NCBI GenBank assembly: GCA_963969495.1
Contig: OZ018326.1
Location: forward strand, 4,211,444-4,275,443
Origin: Ceratothoa steindachneri
Lineage: Eukaryota > Arthropoda > Malacostraca > Isopoda > Cymothoidae
Length of the DNA stretch: 64,000 nt
Direction of reading: 5' to 3'
Notes under the pieces: generated by a model
What the model saw: only the letters and a program-made list of their open reading frames with translations
Database searches by the model: none
Told to the model about the DNA's origin: nothing
Position numbers and translations under genes: made by a program
Shown: in pieces, positions 11,208-21,689 of the stretch
How the letters are laid out: each line of letters opens with the position of its first letter
Position numbering within the stretch: position 1 is the stretch's first letter

Positions 11208-12500
11208 TCATAGATGTTCGTATATCTTAATTTTCGCAGGCTGGAAATTATTAAAGTTGGACAAGACATACAATGGGTATTCCTTTTTTTGCTTCACGCA
11301 GACAACTTGGATTACGCAAAAGGGGTCCAGGGGGTAGCCAGATTCCTGAAGGGATTCTAGATCGATTGCAAATATCTGTTTGATGCTCGCGTGCCGGCGG
11401 TACCACTTTAGCATGTTAACATGAAAAAGCTTTCTTCCTGAGGTAGTTACAATAATGTAATCACGGGGCCACGCTTCTCGACTATGTGATAGGGGCACTT
11501 CCACTGGCTCAACAATTTATTGATGTCCGTCGGGAGGAGATGCAAAACTTATTCTCCGAGGTTAAATTTCCTTTCTTTGGAATTGAAATCAAAGTATGTC
11601 TTATACTTGTCAAAATTGATGTCGACGTTCTGAGAGGCAATTTAGGCGCACTTTTGCAGCCTTCTTTTTAAATCCAGTGGATACGAGTAAGAAGTCTGGA
11701 TGTTTTTATCCAATTTCAGATTAGAATAAAGTTCCTTTAGGATACTCAGGGAGCCTTTTACATTCTTAACATATAAAAGTTCAAAGAGGGCGAATCCTAA
11801 TGTACGATGTGGGATTTTACGGTAGGCGAAGAGGGCTACCAGAAGGAAGCGGTGCCATTCAGTGGGCTGATCTGCACACAACTTCCTGAGAATGGCCTTA
11901 AGGCTTCCATTAAGCCTCTCGTATATCCCATTCCCACTCAGATAAAAAGGGGGGTAAACAGGGGCTTTATCATTAATAATTTACTGACGTACTCAAGAGA
12001 ATGGTTCAAAGATTATCGGTCCCTTCTGACAAGGCACAGGTTTGACTTTTCCTTTTATTGCAAATGTCGCCCTAACGACAATATTTCAAAATTTGTCAGT
12101 CGCGCCAGGCCCCCCAAAATATTTGAAGATCCTTTAAGCGGTCTTCGTGTTGCTGAAATAACCAGCAAATATGCTATTGTTAGCCGTTTGCTATATTTAC
12201 GGGACGTGGGAGCAGGGTACATATAGTGTGCTGGCCTCGGTGTCGTTTTTATTGGTGCACACGTGACAGAGGTCATCCTTGATGAGGAAGAAAAATTACC
12301 TTATTCCCTCTGACCGTTTTGCGCGGTTTGTTCTTGCTTTTGAACACAATGGAAGAAGAAATTCGCATTCCTTCTGGATTTTGACCAATTCACGTCTCAT
12401 CGCACTTTGGAATTGGGGGGCACACGTGGCTTCCATATGTGTACGGGCTGGCAGTTCCTGCTTCGTGCAGGAACTAGGAGAAATGCGTTGAGCCAAGAGG
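11208..12500 (-). pseudogene. retroviral-type integrase, upstream of RT
   Basis: From right to left on the minus strand: a conserved pre-finger segment (KIQKECEFLLPLC, near 12400), a degenerate HHCC zinc finger region (NSIFAGYFSNTKTA, with the second His replaced by Tyr), GKVKPVPCQKGPIIFEPF, then a jump to ERLNGSLKAILRKLCADQ and EWHRFLLVALFAYRKIPH with ELLYVKNVKGSLSILKEL (about 11930-11740). It ends with KLLSQWKCPY and FHVNMLKWYRRH (about 11600-11390), the integrase C-terminal domain. The catalytic core with the two Asp residues appears deleted between EPF and ERLNG. The enzyme would insert element cDNA into the host genome. Its position before RT is opposite to most gypsy elements. Confidence 0.85.
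12453..12475. repeat. perfect 9-bp hairpin
   Basis: AGTTCCTGC, the 5-base loop TTCGT, then GCAGGAACT. It falls between the protease and integrase regions of the gypsy element and may be chance. Confidence 0.7.
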
Positions 12501-12589
12501 GGGTAAGAAATCCGGGGGGACTGACCAATTAGGACAGCGCATAACTTGATGGGGTCTGCAACGACTTCAGCCCACCTGTAAAATATGAG

Positions 12590-12790
12590 CACTCAATGTA
12601 GCAGTGAACAATGGGGAATTTATTGGCGCGCCCCGAGTAATCATGCACTACGGCAAACTTATCGTAGTTCGGAGCTACAAGGGGGACTAGTTTATCGGAT
12701 ACAACAATGCACGTGCACCTTCTATCAAGGACGAGAGTGAGGATCCGGTGCACGTTCACTGCTCTCGGTTTCGAATTGGAGGGCTCCAAG
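12590..12790 (-). pseudogene. retropepsin-like aspartic protease fragment
   Basis: The minus-strand frame from 12789 reads LTLVLDRRCTCIVVSDKLVP and then FAVVHDYSGRANKFPIVHCYIEC. The second gypsy element at 49423-49650 has the clear homologue, with RDTGCTSIMV and FAVVHDYLGRASRFP. There the Asp-Thr-Gly active site is intact, while here it is Asp-Arg-Arg. The enzyme would process the Gag-Pol polyprotein. It follows the capsid region and directly precedes the integrase N-terminus, with no RT in between. Confidence 0.75.
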
Positions 12791-12959
12791 GTTACTTTTA
12801 TTAAGCAAAAAGCTTACCTAGTGGCCAGCAGTATTCAGCGAGTTTGAAAAAGAGTGAGGGCTTCATTTTGCGACTGTGGGGGCGTAGAAGTGGCACTGAC
12901 CTGGTATACCTGGTGAGAAGGAGGAGTCCTTCTAAACTGCGAGTTTTGATGGCGATTGG

Positions 12960-13320
12960 TGCTCACGTAACCCTGAACTCCACAGGAATAGCACCCATGG
13001 TTTTACTGGGTAAAGACCAAACAAGGGGTTTGAGAGCAAAGGGCTTAACATCACGGTGGCGCGACGAAAAGAGAGGTTTGAGTTTGGCGGGCCTTCTCAC
13101 CTTAACGAACTTATTTCCATTATTAGGAACAAATTTATTCTTGCTTGTTTTAGATTTAGGAGATAAGGGTTCTGATTTCTTCCCTTCCTTCGGATAGCAG
13201 TTGTGGCTAGCCGCGTAGACGTCTGCCTCCTTGCTGCATTCCTTGAGAGTACGGCAGCTCTGGTCCTTCACGAAGGACCTGATTTCTGAAGGGAACGATG
13301 CCAGAAATAGCACTCCTAGC
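12960..13320 (-). pseudogene. Gag capsid, SCAN-like C-terminal part
   Basis: The minus-strand frame 13313-12963 contains LFLASFPSEIRSFVKDQSC, TLKECSKEADVYAASHNCYP and then a Lys/Ser/Pro-rich tail. It aligns with the second gypsy element (LLAAVALKIHACIKDKRC, TFKDCLEKADVYADIHDLYP at about 48900-49020). The pattern (hydrophobic LL..P..IR.fi, then a helix with EKAD.Y...H) is that of the capsid C-terminal domain from which the vertebrate SCAN domain is thought to have arisen. The N-terminal half is missing: homology stops abruptly near 13325. A remnant of a zinc knuckle region may follow the tail but is not legible. Confidence 0.65.
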
Positions 13321-14588
13321 CCAGCAATACAAGAATAATACTATTTTTACTATACCTTTAGCTTACGGCACGAAATGTGCCGTAAGGACAACAATTCAAT
13401 TCCTTTGGAGGATAAAAATAATAGTTAAAAACTGTCACTCAACAATTCAGTCACAAAAAATAAATAAATGTAACGGGAACAAATACACTTCGCAAGTAGC
13501 TATGCAATGGTTATTTCTCACCTTTTAAACTCCCGAACCTGAACAAAAATTAGCCAACAATTAACAATTTAACCAAGGTTAACGAATAGATTGATCAAAT
13601 TTCAATCAATTAATTGACCAAGATTAACCCCAATAAACTTGACCTCAGTTTAATATATAATAGATATTACTATATATGTCGTAGAATAAGGTCGAGTTCA
13701 AACCTTCCTGCGTTCCTGAGCCGAGAGAAATAAATTATGTGTGTGTGGAAGATTTATAATACAGACAGAGTGCAAATTAACCGAACTTTAAGTTGGCCAA
13801 ATAGTAAGCTATCTTGATTGTTTCTGGGACAATAGAAAAAGGAGTACAAAAAAAACTGTACTAATATGCAAATGAATATTCTTTAGACAAAGGTTATAAG
13901 GGGTTTTGAAGAAATTTATAAAACACATTAGACGTACACGAGTCTCAGCGTTTAAATGGGAGAGGGTGACTTAGCAGGGACGGTCACCGTACATACGAAC
14001 GAACATTACTGACAGAAGGGTCGCTCAAATGACCTTGGGCGTACACAAAGCCGACGAAGGAGTCTTACACATTGAGAGGGTGTGGGTCACGGAGCATCTG
14101 CACAAGAGAGTTGCGCGTTGGTGTTACCTGGATGATTTGGTCCGAGGGAGTAATTCGTACCTTGGGGCTATGTTCAAATAATAGTCTCTTGAAAAACTTA
14201 GATCATGCTTTTGAGTTTAGACCACCGAATCGAGACTGGGCACGTTGCGTTCGAGGAGAGGGTAACAACGAGTACGGGGTAGACTCACGCGAAATAAAAC
14301 AGAATACACGGAGCTTAAGGGGTTCTGCGATAAATTGTGCAGAGTCCAACTGGACACGAATGGTTGGTACAAACGGGGAAGTGCAGACGGCAGGTACTGA
14401 CAGGGGCAGGCAGACGGCGGATACTGACGGCGCGAGTAGGCTGCGGATACTGTCTTGCAACTCTGCCGCCGGAAAATTTATAGTGGGGTTGGATAGGTTT
14501 TGTTTCCCTCTGCCCGAAGGGAAGGGTTCCAGGGTCAAGCGCTTCTCCAGGCGAGGGTAGACTCGTCCTATTAGCACGATCGCAGGAG
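13320..14588. other. Gag N-terminus/leader region of copy A, not decoded
   Basis: This is where the 5' leader and N-terminal Gag of the minus-strand gypsy element should lie. 13320-13900 is AT-rich and unlike coding Gag; it could be a later insertion. 13920-14588 is GC-richer, with long overlapping open frames on both strands (14072-14560 plus, 14203-14610 minus) but no motif I recognise. It could be untranslated leader or LTR. Confidence 0.4.
13362..13386. repeat. perfect 10-bp hairpin
   Basis: CTTACGGCAC, loop GAAAT, GTGCCGTAAG. It lies about 40 bases beyond the point where Gag homology of copy A ends. Such a structure could mark an inserted element or be incidental. Confidence 0.8.
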
Positions 14589-14763
14589 AGTTTCTAAGCC
14601 GGCAGGGCAAAACATTAACCGACTCCTAATGGGACCTGCAAGCTTCTCACAGCTTTGCACGATGATGGGCTTTCAGGCCACCACGGCCTTTTGTGAATTT
14701 GTGCCTTCATTAGCGCAGGCAAAAAAGGTCGACTAAATGTCTCTTTTCTCTCTCTCTGATCTC
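14589..14763 (-). repeat. right direct repeat, probable 5' LTR fragment of gypsy copy A
   Basis: This is the counterpart of 9196-9381, with the same orientation and the same order of motifs, ending in a shorter CT run. Similarity stops just after ctctgatctc on this side and fades upstream of agtttctaa. Divergence by substitutions and a few indels indicates an old insertion if these are LTRs. Confidence 0.6.
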
Positions 14764-14769
14764 TACCAG

Positions 14770-15860
14770 GGCACTAACAATCCTAGAGGTCTGATATGAA
14801 TAATAAATTTATTTTTTAGAAGTGCGTAGTGTGTTTGTGATCAGATTGAAAAATATATAAAATAGAGCAGTGTTTTATACAATATCATGCATTCTTAATA
14901 ATGACATCGATTAATTAGCATTGTATAATTTTGATAGAGTACCCACTACTTATACGAGACTATATGAGTAGGTTTGAGCGAAGAAAATTAAGAGAACCAA
15001 GTACATTAAAATGAAGAAGGTTATGCGAATTAGTAGTTAGTTAAAGAATCTAAGGATGTTTAGTATTGGAGAAACTAATCACAAAGTGGGTGAGTGGAAG
15101 AAATACTGACTTGAGATAGTAAAGTTATGCTCAATTACTGTAAATATTTTTAAGATTTTGAATTTAAATATTAAGTGACTTGACTGCAGGTAGGTTCCAG
15201 AAGTTGACACTTTTTAATTATCATAAATTCTCCTCATTGAATTTAAATAGCTTAGTAAATATTTCAGCAAATATAGCTGTATAAGTATTAAGTTTCACTA
15301 AAGTTTGATAACCTTTCACAAACGATAAAAATTGAATCTCAAAAGATAGAAGAATGATCTAAATACCAGAGATGATTTCTCTGCAAAGTTTATTCATATA
15401 CTCCAGTGTAATCCTACCTATATTATTGTTCGACCATTGAACATATTGCTAAAATTCAGATATTTTTCCTGGACCTCAATTTTAAAGTAACATTTCATTT
15501 TAAGCAATGATAGTAATGGCTTCATAATAGAACATTTCTGTATGAGGCATATATTAGCAATAGATTTTGGTAAAATAGTATAGATAATTACTAACCAGAT
15601 TGTATATTCATTTTGCGGCTCTAACTTGTTCATAGGATTTTCTTCTTTCCTAAAATTTTAAAGCAAAAAATATGTAAATTTTAACTGTCACCTCCAAAAT
15701 TACTTGTGTAAAGTAAGACTCCTGTTTTTGTTTATATTCTTGACGATAAAAACTTGCACTATACTTAGGTATGTACTTTTTCTATTCAACACATAAGTAA
15801 TTTAACCTCCCGCATAGTTTATGTCAGGTGCTTAGTACTTGAAACTTTAATTATTGGTCG
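14770..15860. other. AT-rich stretch, no gene seen
   Basis: AT-rich non-coding DNA. The 71-codon minus frame at 15418-15633 has no recognisable motif. Confidence 0.45.
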
Positions 15861-15869
15861 GCTGGGACC

Positions 15870-16335
15870 TCGATAAAATGGCAGATAACATTTGGTACTT
15901 TGCGAGGCAGCTAAGAAAACTCGCAGAAAGAGGAAGTATATAAGCTCAATGAGAAAATGGAATGAAAAATTGCTCCCTATTCGCAAAAGATTTGAACGTC
16001 AGTCGCTATAAATTTACAAATTATTGAAAGACCTGGACGAGAAGGTCACTATAAAAAGCACGAGTAGTGAACTTTCGTGAGAGAGAACAAAGGCAATTAC
16101 AATTAATATCAGAGTGGAATTAGATATTCCAACCAGCGTCAAAACCCTCAGAAGTAGATTTTGAGAAGCAGGAAGGAGAGCATATAGGTCTGCATTGAAA
16201 TACTGCGTATTGCAGATCACCACGATGATTTTTGCTTTCGACAAACTTAACAAAATGATGGAGTGGAATTTTGGAGGAAGAAAGTTACTTGTTTGGGATA
16301 TGTAATGTGTATGCAGAGTTTTAACGGCAACATTC
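15870..16335 (+). pseudogene. Tc1-like transposase N-terminal remnant
   Basis: Plus-strand frames read LFAKDLNVSRYKFTNY (first helix-turn-helix) and then AITINIRVELDIPTSVKTLR followed by EAGRRAYRSALK (second HTH and linker; usual form TVRRRLxEAGLRxRRPxxKP). A frame change leads to ADHHDDFCFRQT, VEFWRKKVTCLGY and CMQSFNG, matching H..RL.FA..H..W....W..V.wsDESrF. The catalytic Asp block is lost. This is the DNA-binding half of a Tc1/mariner transposase, opposite in orientation to and non-overlapping with the remnant at 5950-6600. Stops and a frameshift are present. Confidence 0.65.
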
Positions 16336-16339
16336 TAAA

Positions 16340-17900
16340 AAAATATTTTTGCATATGTTGATACATATTTGTTAGAAACTTAAATAGTTGTTTATTAGGC
16401 CGTTTTATCATTATTAATCCTTAAATATATCTAAATTAGGGTAGGATAGGGTAGTGTTTACTGATTTTTCAATTTTTCTCCTTAGTGTACCAGACGAACA
16501 CATATTCTAATATATTATTACTTCTTAAGATTGAAAAGTTCTTATAATAAAATTAAATGAAAATTAGACTGTGTTCCGCAAATTCTATTTAATTTGGTTA
16601 AGTTTCTATAAAATTCATGAAATTTTAGTTAGACACGTGCACTCACGTTAAACATTGTTTCATGCCCTTTAGTCAAATAGGTTTACCTCGCAGAATAATG
16701 ATGGTCAAGTCAAAAATATGCATTTATGCTGTGTCTACTTGTGTGTATGGATAGGCCAATACCTTAAAACCATTGAACGTGTTAGTACAAAATTTCTGAA
16801 GGAAATCATTCATGCCGGAAGGTGCGAACAATTTTATTTCATATAATTTGTCTTTATAATTTATGTTAGGTTTGTATAGCATGGGTTAAGTTGCACTAAG
16901 GTTCGATTAGGTTTTTTTGTTACTAAAACTTTCTAAAGAAATACAAATTAATCCTTCAATCTAAAGGTAACCCTATCTATTTTCATACAGTGCTGCTAAG
17001 TATAAAATGTAAGCTTCGCTGTTACGCCATTCGTTTACTGACGTACGCATTCAATATAGAAAATACGTAAGGAGAGAAATGCACAAGGTATTATTACCCT
17101 GACCAAATAAATAGAGAGTTATAGTGGCAGCATTGTTGGATTTATGGAGGATTGGTTTTCCTTGGCCTCTCCAGGGGAATTTGTCGAAATTAAAGCTGCT
17201 ATCACAGCTCAAGAGTATTTGGGGATTCTGGTTAAAGTACTTCTCCCATCTGTGAGCTCCCTCTGAGCAGAAGAAAGATGATCCTACAGCGGACATACAT
17301 GATCGCTCTGGAATTGACATGCCAGGTAGATATATGTAAAACCCAAACCGAATTGATTTCCGAAGTTAGTGTTAAAGAACCAAGATTCTAATTTGTGAAC
17401 TTACTAAAATTATTAATTATATTATTATAGTTTATATATGATTTTATATGTAAGCGAGTGTACAAAAGGGTAAGTCTACGCTTCTTGTATCTTTGTATAA
17501 AACGTAAATATAACACTTAAAATATCTGAACAAAGCTTCAAGAACAAATAAACTTAAGTATTAGAGTAGAAATGTAACTTTCCCCAGTATAAATAATCAC
17601 ATTTCTTAAATATGTTTATTGTAGGAAGTAGTCAATGATTATTTTGAGTAAACCAGATTTGTTTGGCCATAACTCACTTTAATCAAATCACACACTTCAA
17701 CAAGAGAAAAATAAAATAAACAAAAGCTCACCACAAAGTATGAAATACCTAAACTAGTAGCTGTGTGAAAGGAGACAAATATGTGTGTTAAAGATAGAAA
17801 GAAATCAAAGTGGTGAAAAGAGAAGATAGTGTGGGTGATTTAAAAGGGGATTCATAGCACCTGGTAATCCGGCTCATGGCTTTCATTTATTTTATTGTTC
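16340..17900. other. AT-rich stretch, no gene seen
   Basis: AT-rich DNA without recognised features. The open frame 17051-17320 (minus, 89 codons) has no motif I can name. A short T-rich run at about 17930-18170 may be the tail side of the next LINE. Confidence 0.45.
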
Positions 17901-18839
17901 GTGTATATATTTGGTTGTTATTTTGTGTTCAACAGTGTTCAAGCCTTTTTCCTCAAAAAAATAATGTTTCTTTTATGATTATGTGCATTTTTTAGTGTTT
18001 TATGATTTAATTACTCTATTATAATTCGTAATACTTAGTGTTTTTGAATTTCTTATATTTTTTAGTGTATCTCTCTTTTTGTGTTTTTTCGTCATTTTCG
18101 TTCTTCTTTGTTCGATTTCCTTCCTCTTTAGTAAAGTTTTTTAATATTTTTTAGTTGAAATTGGTAAGGATGCTGCCGTATTTGAGTATTTTCCCCGTTT
18201 TGTAATAGGGTCATTAATTGGTAAATAGTTTTTCCTCTTCCGGTGTTTTCACACATTCCATCTTCTGCTTTAATCTTCTACGTCCTTGATAAACAACAGA
18301 GGGCGCAATCGTGATAGAGCAGCGTAGATCCTAAAAGTGAATTGTCGATCTTATTATTAACACACTCCGAGGCTTTCGAAATTCGATCAGAGAGGTGCTT
18401 TCTGTACAGGGATAAAATCATTTTCATACACACTATTTCGCTCTTCATGATGTAGGGAGAGCGGCTATCCCCCACCCTTACATCTAATAGTAGTCTGCTT
18501 CTATTCGGAACCACATTGAATTTCTCTTGGTTTGTTCTTATTTTCTATCGATTTATGCCGCCGTAATACAAGCTTGCATAGGTGCATTACGCACGGAGAA
18601 CTGCATTATCGGTTTAAAATCATCCTTTATTTGAATGTTGAGGCAAGTGAGACTCCAGGGAAAGGTACAACTTCTGTGAATATCGAGTAAAGTGTGGGGA
18701 CCTAGAGATCCCGCGCCTGCAGGAGGCCCGCATCCATACTTCCTAACTGATATACACCGGACTCTCTATTACATAGTCACAAAGAGTTTTTTAGTAAGTT
18801 TTCACTTAGTCACAGTCGGTGGATCTTGAAGTGCATTGA

Positions 18840-19270
18840 CCTTTGCCAAACTTTATCAAATGCTTTAGATACATCCCGACATACAAAGTCGATGTTACTC
18901 CTTTCTTCTTGGATAAGCCAAGCTTTTACGTGATGAAATTAATCGCCATCTTCGTACTTCGCTTATTCTGGAATCCAGTGATATGGATTGTACAGGGAGT
19001 TCTCCTCCATGCGAGACACCAGTCTTCAATTAGTGATTTTCTCGAAGATCTTCCCGCAACACTCTAGGAGTAAAATTGGTGGGTAGCTCTCCTTCTTCGT
19101 AGATCCTTCACTTGCTTTGATAAAAAGTTCATCTTAGTTGTCTTGAAGGTGTCTGGGAGGTATTCTGTATTAGAACTGGCGTTAAAATATTTTCTCATTT
19201 CTTTAATAATTTCAGCTGGTGCCTTGATAACTTTAAATTTTCTTAGTCCCAAATGTCCTGTGTCATTCAT
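18840..19270 (-). pseudogene. LINE reverse transcriptase (blocks 0-2)
   Basis: The minus strand reads KVIKAPAEIIKEMRKYFNAS and then YLPDTFKTTKMNFLSK (the usual ...N.SL.TGYFPD.fK.a.iifL.K region). After a frame change come LLLECCGKIFEKSLIEDW (usual YRPISLL...GKIFEK), GFQNKRSTKMAINFIT and CRDVSKAFDKVWQR, the last containing the first catalytic Asp. The order and spacing are those of jockey/I-type RTs. Downstream palm motifs (YADD) are not legible. Several frameshifts and a stop are present. The 139-codon open frame on the opposite strand (19143-19562) is a shadow. Confidence 0.8.
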
Positions 19271-19599
19271 TTGGAGTGAGCTGAGTGCGCAAACTACCTA
19301 CTTTTCGACTATCTCGGCGCCTCCGTCGCCTGTCTATCATCTGGTGGTGGAGGTCTGTCCTATGGATTCGGGTGTTCAGCTCGTCTATGATTTCGTGTTC
19401 GAAGTCGATTTCGTATTCTTCATTCGCCTATTTTTATGTTTCGCTCTTCCAGTCGATCATTTGAAAGTCCTAATATTTTGGGTAAAAAATCATTGGAGAA
19501 GTATCCTGATCGAGACTTTCGATCGCATCCTCCCATTTTCTCCACTATTTTTTAATGCTTAACTAGTTGATTTATTTTTTATCTTTACCTTCTATGTGT

Positions 19600-20010
19600 C
19601 GAGGCTTTTGGTACGTTCCTGATGTTAATCTCATAAAATAATTTCAGATTAAGGTATAGATCCTTCATGTATTCGGTTCATCTATATGTTGAGATGGACT
19701 TTTACTAAGATTTGGGGGTTCAAGGCCAATCTGCGTCGATTAGGCGCCGTTTACGATTTTGTTCTTTTTATTCTTTCAACAGCTTGGACTTGCATAGGGT
19801 TTATTATATTCAATAGAATCACTATATAGTCACTGCATGCTACCGGCCCTGATTTCCTAGCAGTTGAATGGTCATTGACGATTAGCATGAAAGATGACTG
19901 TATTTGTGCCACCTTCTTCCTAAATTTGATTTGTTCATTACAAGTGTGAATTCCGAGCTCCAAAATCAAGAAAACATCTGTATCAATTTCTATGAAGATA
20001 TTTCCCTAAA
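19600..20010 (-). pseudogene. LINE endonuclease (APE-type) N-terminal fragment
   Basis: The minus frame ending at 19751 reads LILELGIHTCNEQIKFRKKV and then QSSFMLIVNDHSTARKSG, followed by IVILLNI and MQVQAVE. This matches the first part of APE-like endonucleases in jockey-type LINEs (DIlllQEh.i.., then a GVaIavR segment). The LINE at 27560-32640 has the homologous TLIPEHGVNTKDG and GAAIAIRKNIKF. The Glu of the QE motif is kept as ELGI. The catalytic SDH end is not recognised. Confidence 0.6.
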
Positions 20011-20384
20011 GAGTCATTTCGTCGTTGAGCCATTGTTTTTTCCAACATCCTCAATGCGTTTTTTTTGCATAATGTTGTGTTATCTATCGATGTTTATTCC
20101 TATTTTTCTTCTTTTATTCGCCTAGTGGACATACTTTGAGTGTCCAGCCTTTTTGGTCTTCAGGAGTGCACTAGAAGTTTATATTTACTTTTAGTCGTAT
20201 TGCTATAGCTGTAGGGCCCTTCCACGCTATCTAACCCTGGTGTTGTGTTCCTATTCATCTTTTTTTATTCTTCTTCCTCCCTGGATGCTCCGAGGAGGGC
20301 ACTTACACTGTTGGTTATATTTCTGCTTTTTTGAAAGTATTGTTTATAATTATTGAGTCGTTGAATGCTTTGGAGTTCTCAGAG

Positions 20385-20730
20385 TTGGCCTGTACAACCA
20401 CTGTTGGACGGTTATTCGCTTTTAACAGAATTAAGCACCTCATTATAGCAAACAGGTTTAACTGTGTTTGATACATTTTCATGTGTGATGCATATGAGGA
20501 TGCGGGAGTTTATATCACTTTTAATCCTTATTCTTCGTGAGATCTCCTCACATTTCTTCGCGGCGCTTGCGTAGTAACTTTGCTTCGACTTTCTTTCGTC
20601 CTCACATTTCCTTTTAATTATTTCTTTTTGAATCTCGGTGCCATGGTTCTGTATTCCAGCAGACAGGCTCCTTCTTTGAAAATGAGCTTGTGCATATCTC
20701 TGGTTTTGGCACACAAGGAAATACAAACAC
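20385..20730 (-). pseudogene. LINE ORF1 C-terminal fragment
   Basis: A 104-codon minus frame (20726-20412) contains the basic stretch EIIKRKCEDERKSKQSYYA, AAKKCEEISRRIRIKSDI, then SRILICITHENVSNTVKPV and CYNEVLNS. This is the conserved C-terminal block of jockey-type ORF1 and aligns with 3330-3540. ORF1 encodes an RNA-binding nucleocapsid-like protein of the retrotransposition complex. The usual CCHC knuckles would be upstream (about 20730-20900) and are not visible. Confidence 0.7.
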
Positions 20731-21689
20731 TTTGAACCTTGATTAGCTGTAAGAGTGCTACTCTCATTTTAGCAAATAGCACTTCGCGAACTTCGCTCTT
20801 CTGGGGAGGAGTTTGGTGGGAAATGGTCTTATAGAGGACCCTATTAGTGAGGGTATCTCTGTCGGGTGCAGGTTATGCTTCTCTTTAGTAGACATTATTT
20901 CTTGCTCTGTTATTAATTTAGTAGTCCTTATTTCTTGCACTGTAATATGTGTTTTGTGCGCAAGATAATTATTGAAAAACTAAATAAGTTTGTGGTGTTA
21001 ATACAACTGGAGTGGTGAAATGATGAGGAATGGAGAGATGGGTTGTTGTGCCTTCATAGATGAAAACTTACACTTCATGCCGCCGTTAAATTATATGTAG
21101 AGTGGTTTTGGTTGTTGGTGGTCGTGGGCTGCTGGGTTTCTACGTATCGTCACAGCGTATCTTCTTTCGTGTAGTGTTTTAAAGGAAGACCTGTGGCGAA
21201 TTTCCCTAGCCCATTGGTAGGGTAAGGAGGGTATATGTGTTGATTGGTTTTAGTTTGTTGTTTTCTTGTAATATGACCATTAATGTATACAGAGGAGAGT
21301 GAAATGTGAGTCTCACAGGAGACTTCCTGTCATGTATCACTTGTAGCTACTAGTGCTATTGGGGCGTATGTGATGTTCGGTGTGACTAGAGTTTGTATAG
21401 ATGTTATTGTATTTTGGGGGGCAGCCAGGGTAGAACCTACGCAGCATCTTGTTTGTGTTTTTTACCTTATCTTGTATTGTATGTTGGTACATGTGGAATC
21501 TTAGGGACTTGTAAAATATTGCCCATTGGATTTATGTGTTAGGTGTGCGTGTGAGTCTTGTTAGGTCTGGGTAATTTACATCTAGTTTGTATGAGTAAAT
21601 ATATAGGTTATGGTATGTTAGAGTTTCACCTGTTGTACCTGAGAATTCTTTACATGAGCTATTTTGCCTCTTAATCTGTCTTTTCGTCT

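Larger units (their letters stand above)
9196..14763 (-). mobile_element. Ty3/gypsy LTR retrotransposon, Gmr1-like domain order (copy A)
   Basis: A degenerate LTR retrotransposon of about 5.5 kb, read from right to left. It has a capsid C-terminal part with a SCAN-like region (13313-12963), protease (about 12790-12590), integrase (about 12500-11390), reverse transcriptase (about 11110-10300) and RNase H (10276-9878). The protein motifs are Ty3/gypsy, yet integrase precedes RT, the order of Ty1/copia. Among gypsy elements this order is known from the Gmr1 group. Short direct repeats bracket the whole. Frameshifts, stops and missing catalytic residues show it is dead. The 5' leader and N-terminal Gag (13320-14588) do not show recognisable coding sequence and may have been replaced. 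Confidence 0.75.
17900..20760 (-). mobile_element. decayed jockey-like LINE, copy 2 (minus strand)
   Basis: Same family and orientation as 1000-3550, and slightly better preserved. From right to left: ORF1 (20726-20385), Glu-rich ORF1 tail (about 20290-20230), endonuclease start (about 20000-19750), linker, RT (about 19270-18840) and 3' region (18730-18280). DNA similarity with copy 1 is seen over ORF1, over the segment near 20040-20140 (copy 1: 3000-3100), and over the 3' part. No domain is intact. The two copies lie about 17 kb apart and are independent insertions, or the products of a segmental duplication. Confidence 0.8.

Noticed and set aside
11807..12226. 139-codon plus-strand open frame
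   Set aside because: It lies opposite the integrase of the minus-strand gypsy element and has no motif of its own; a shadow frame.
12453..12475. 9-bp hairpin as a transcription terminator
   Set aside because: Eukaryotic context, no following T run, and it lies within retrotransposon coding sequence.
14203..14610. 135-codon minus frame and 162-codon plus frame (14072-14560) as genes
   Set aside because: They overlap each other on opposite strands in GC-richer DNA, with no recognisable domain; the composition explains the absence of stops.
19143..19562. 139-codon plus-strand open frame
   Set aside because: It is antisense to the RT and linker of the minus-strand LINE, where the real motifs are.
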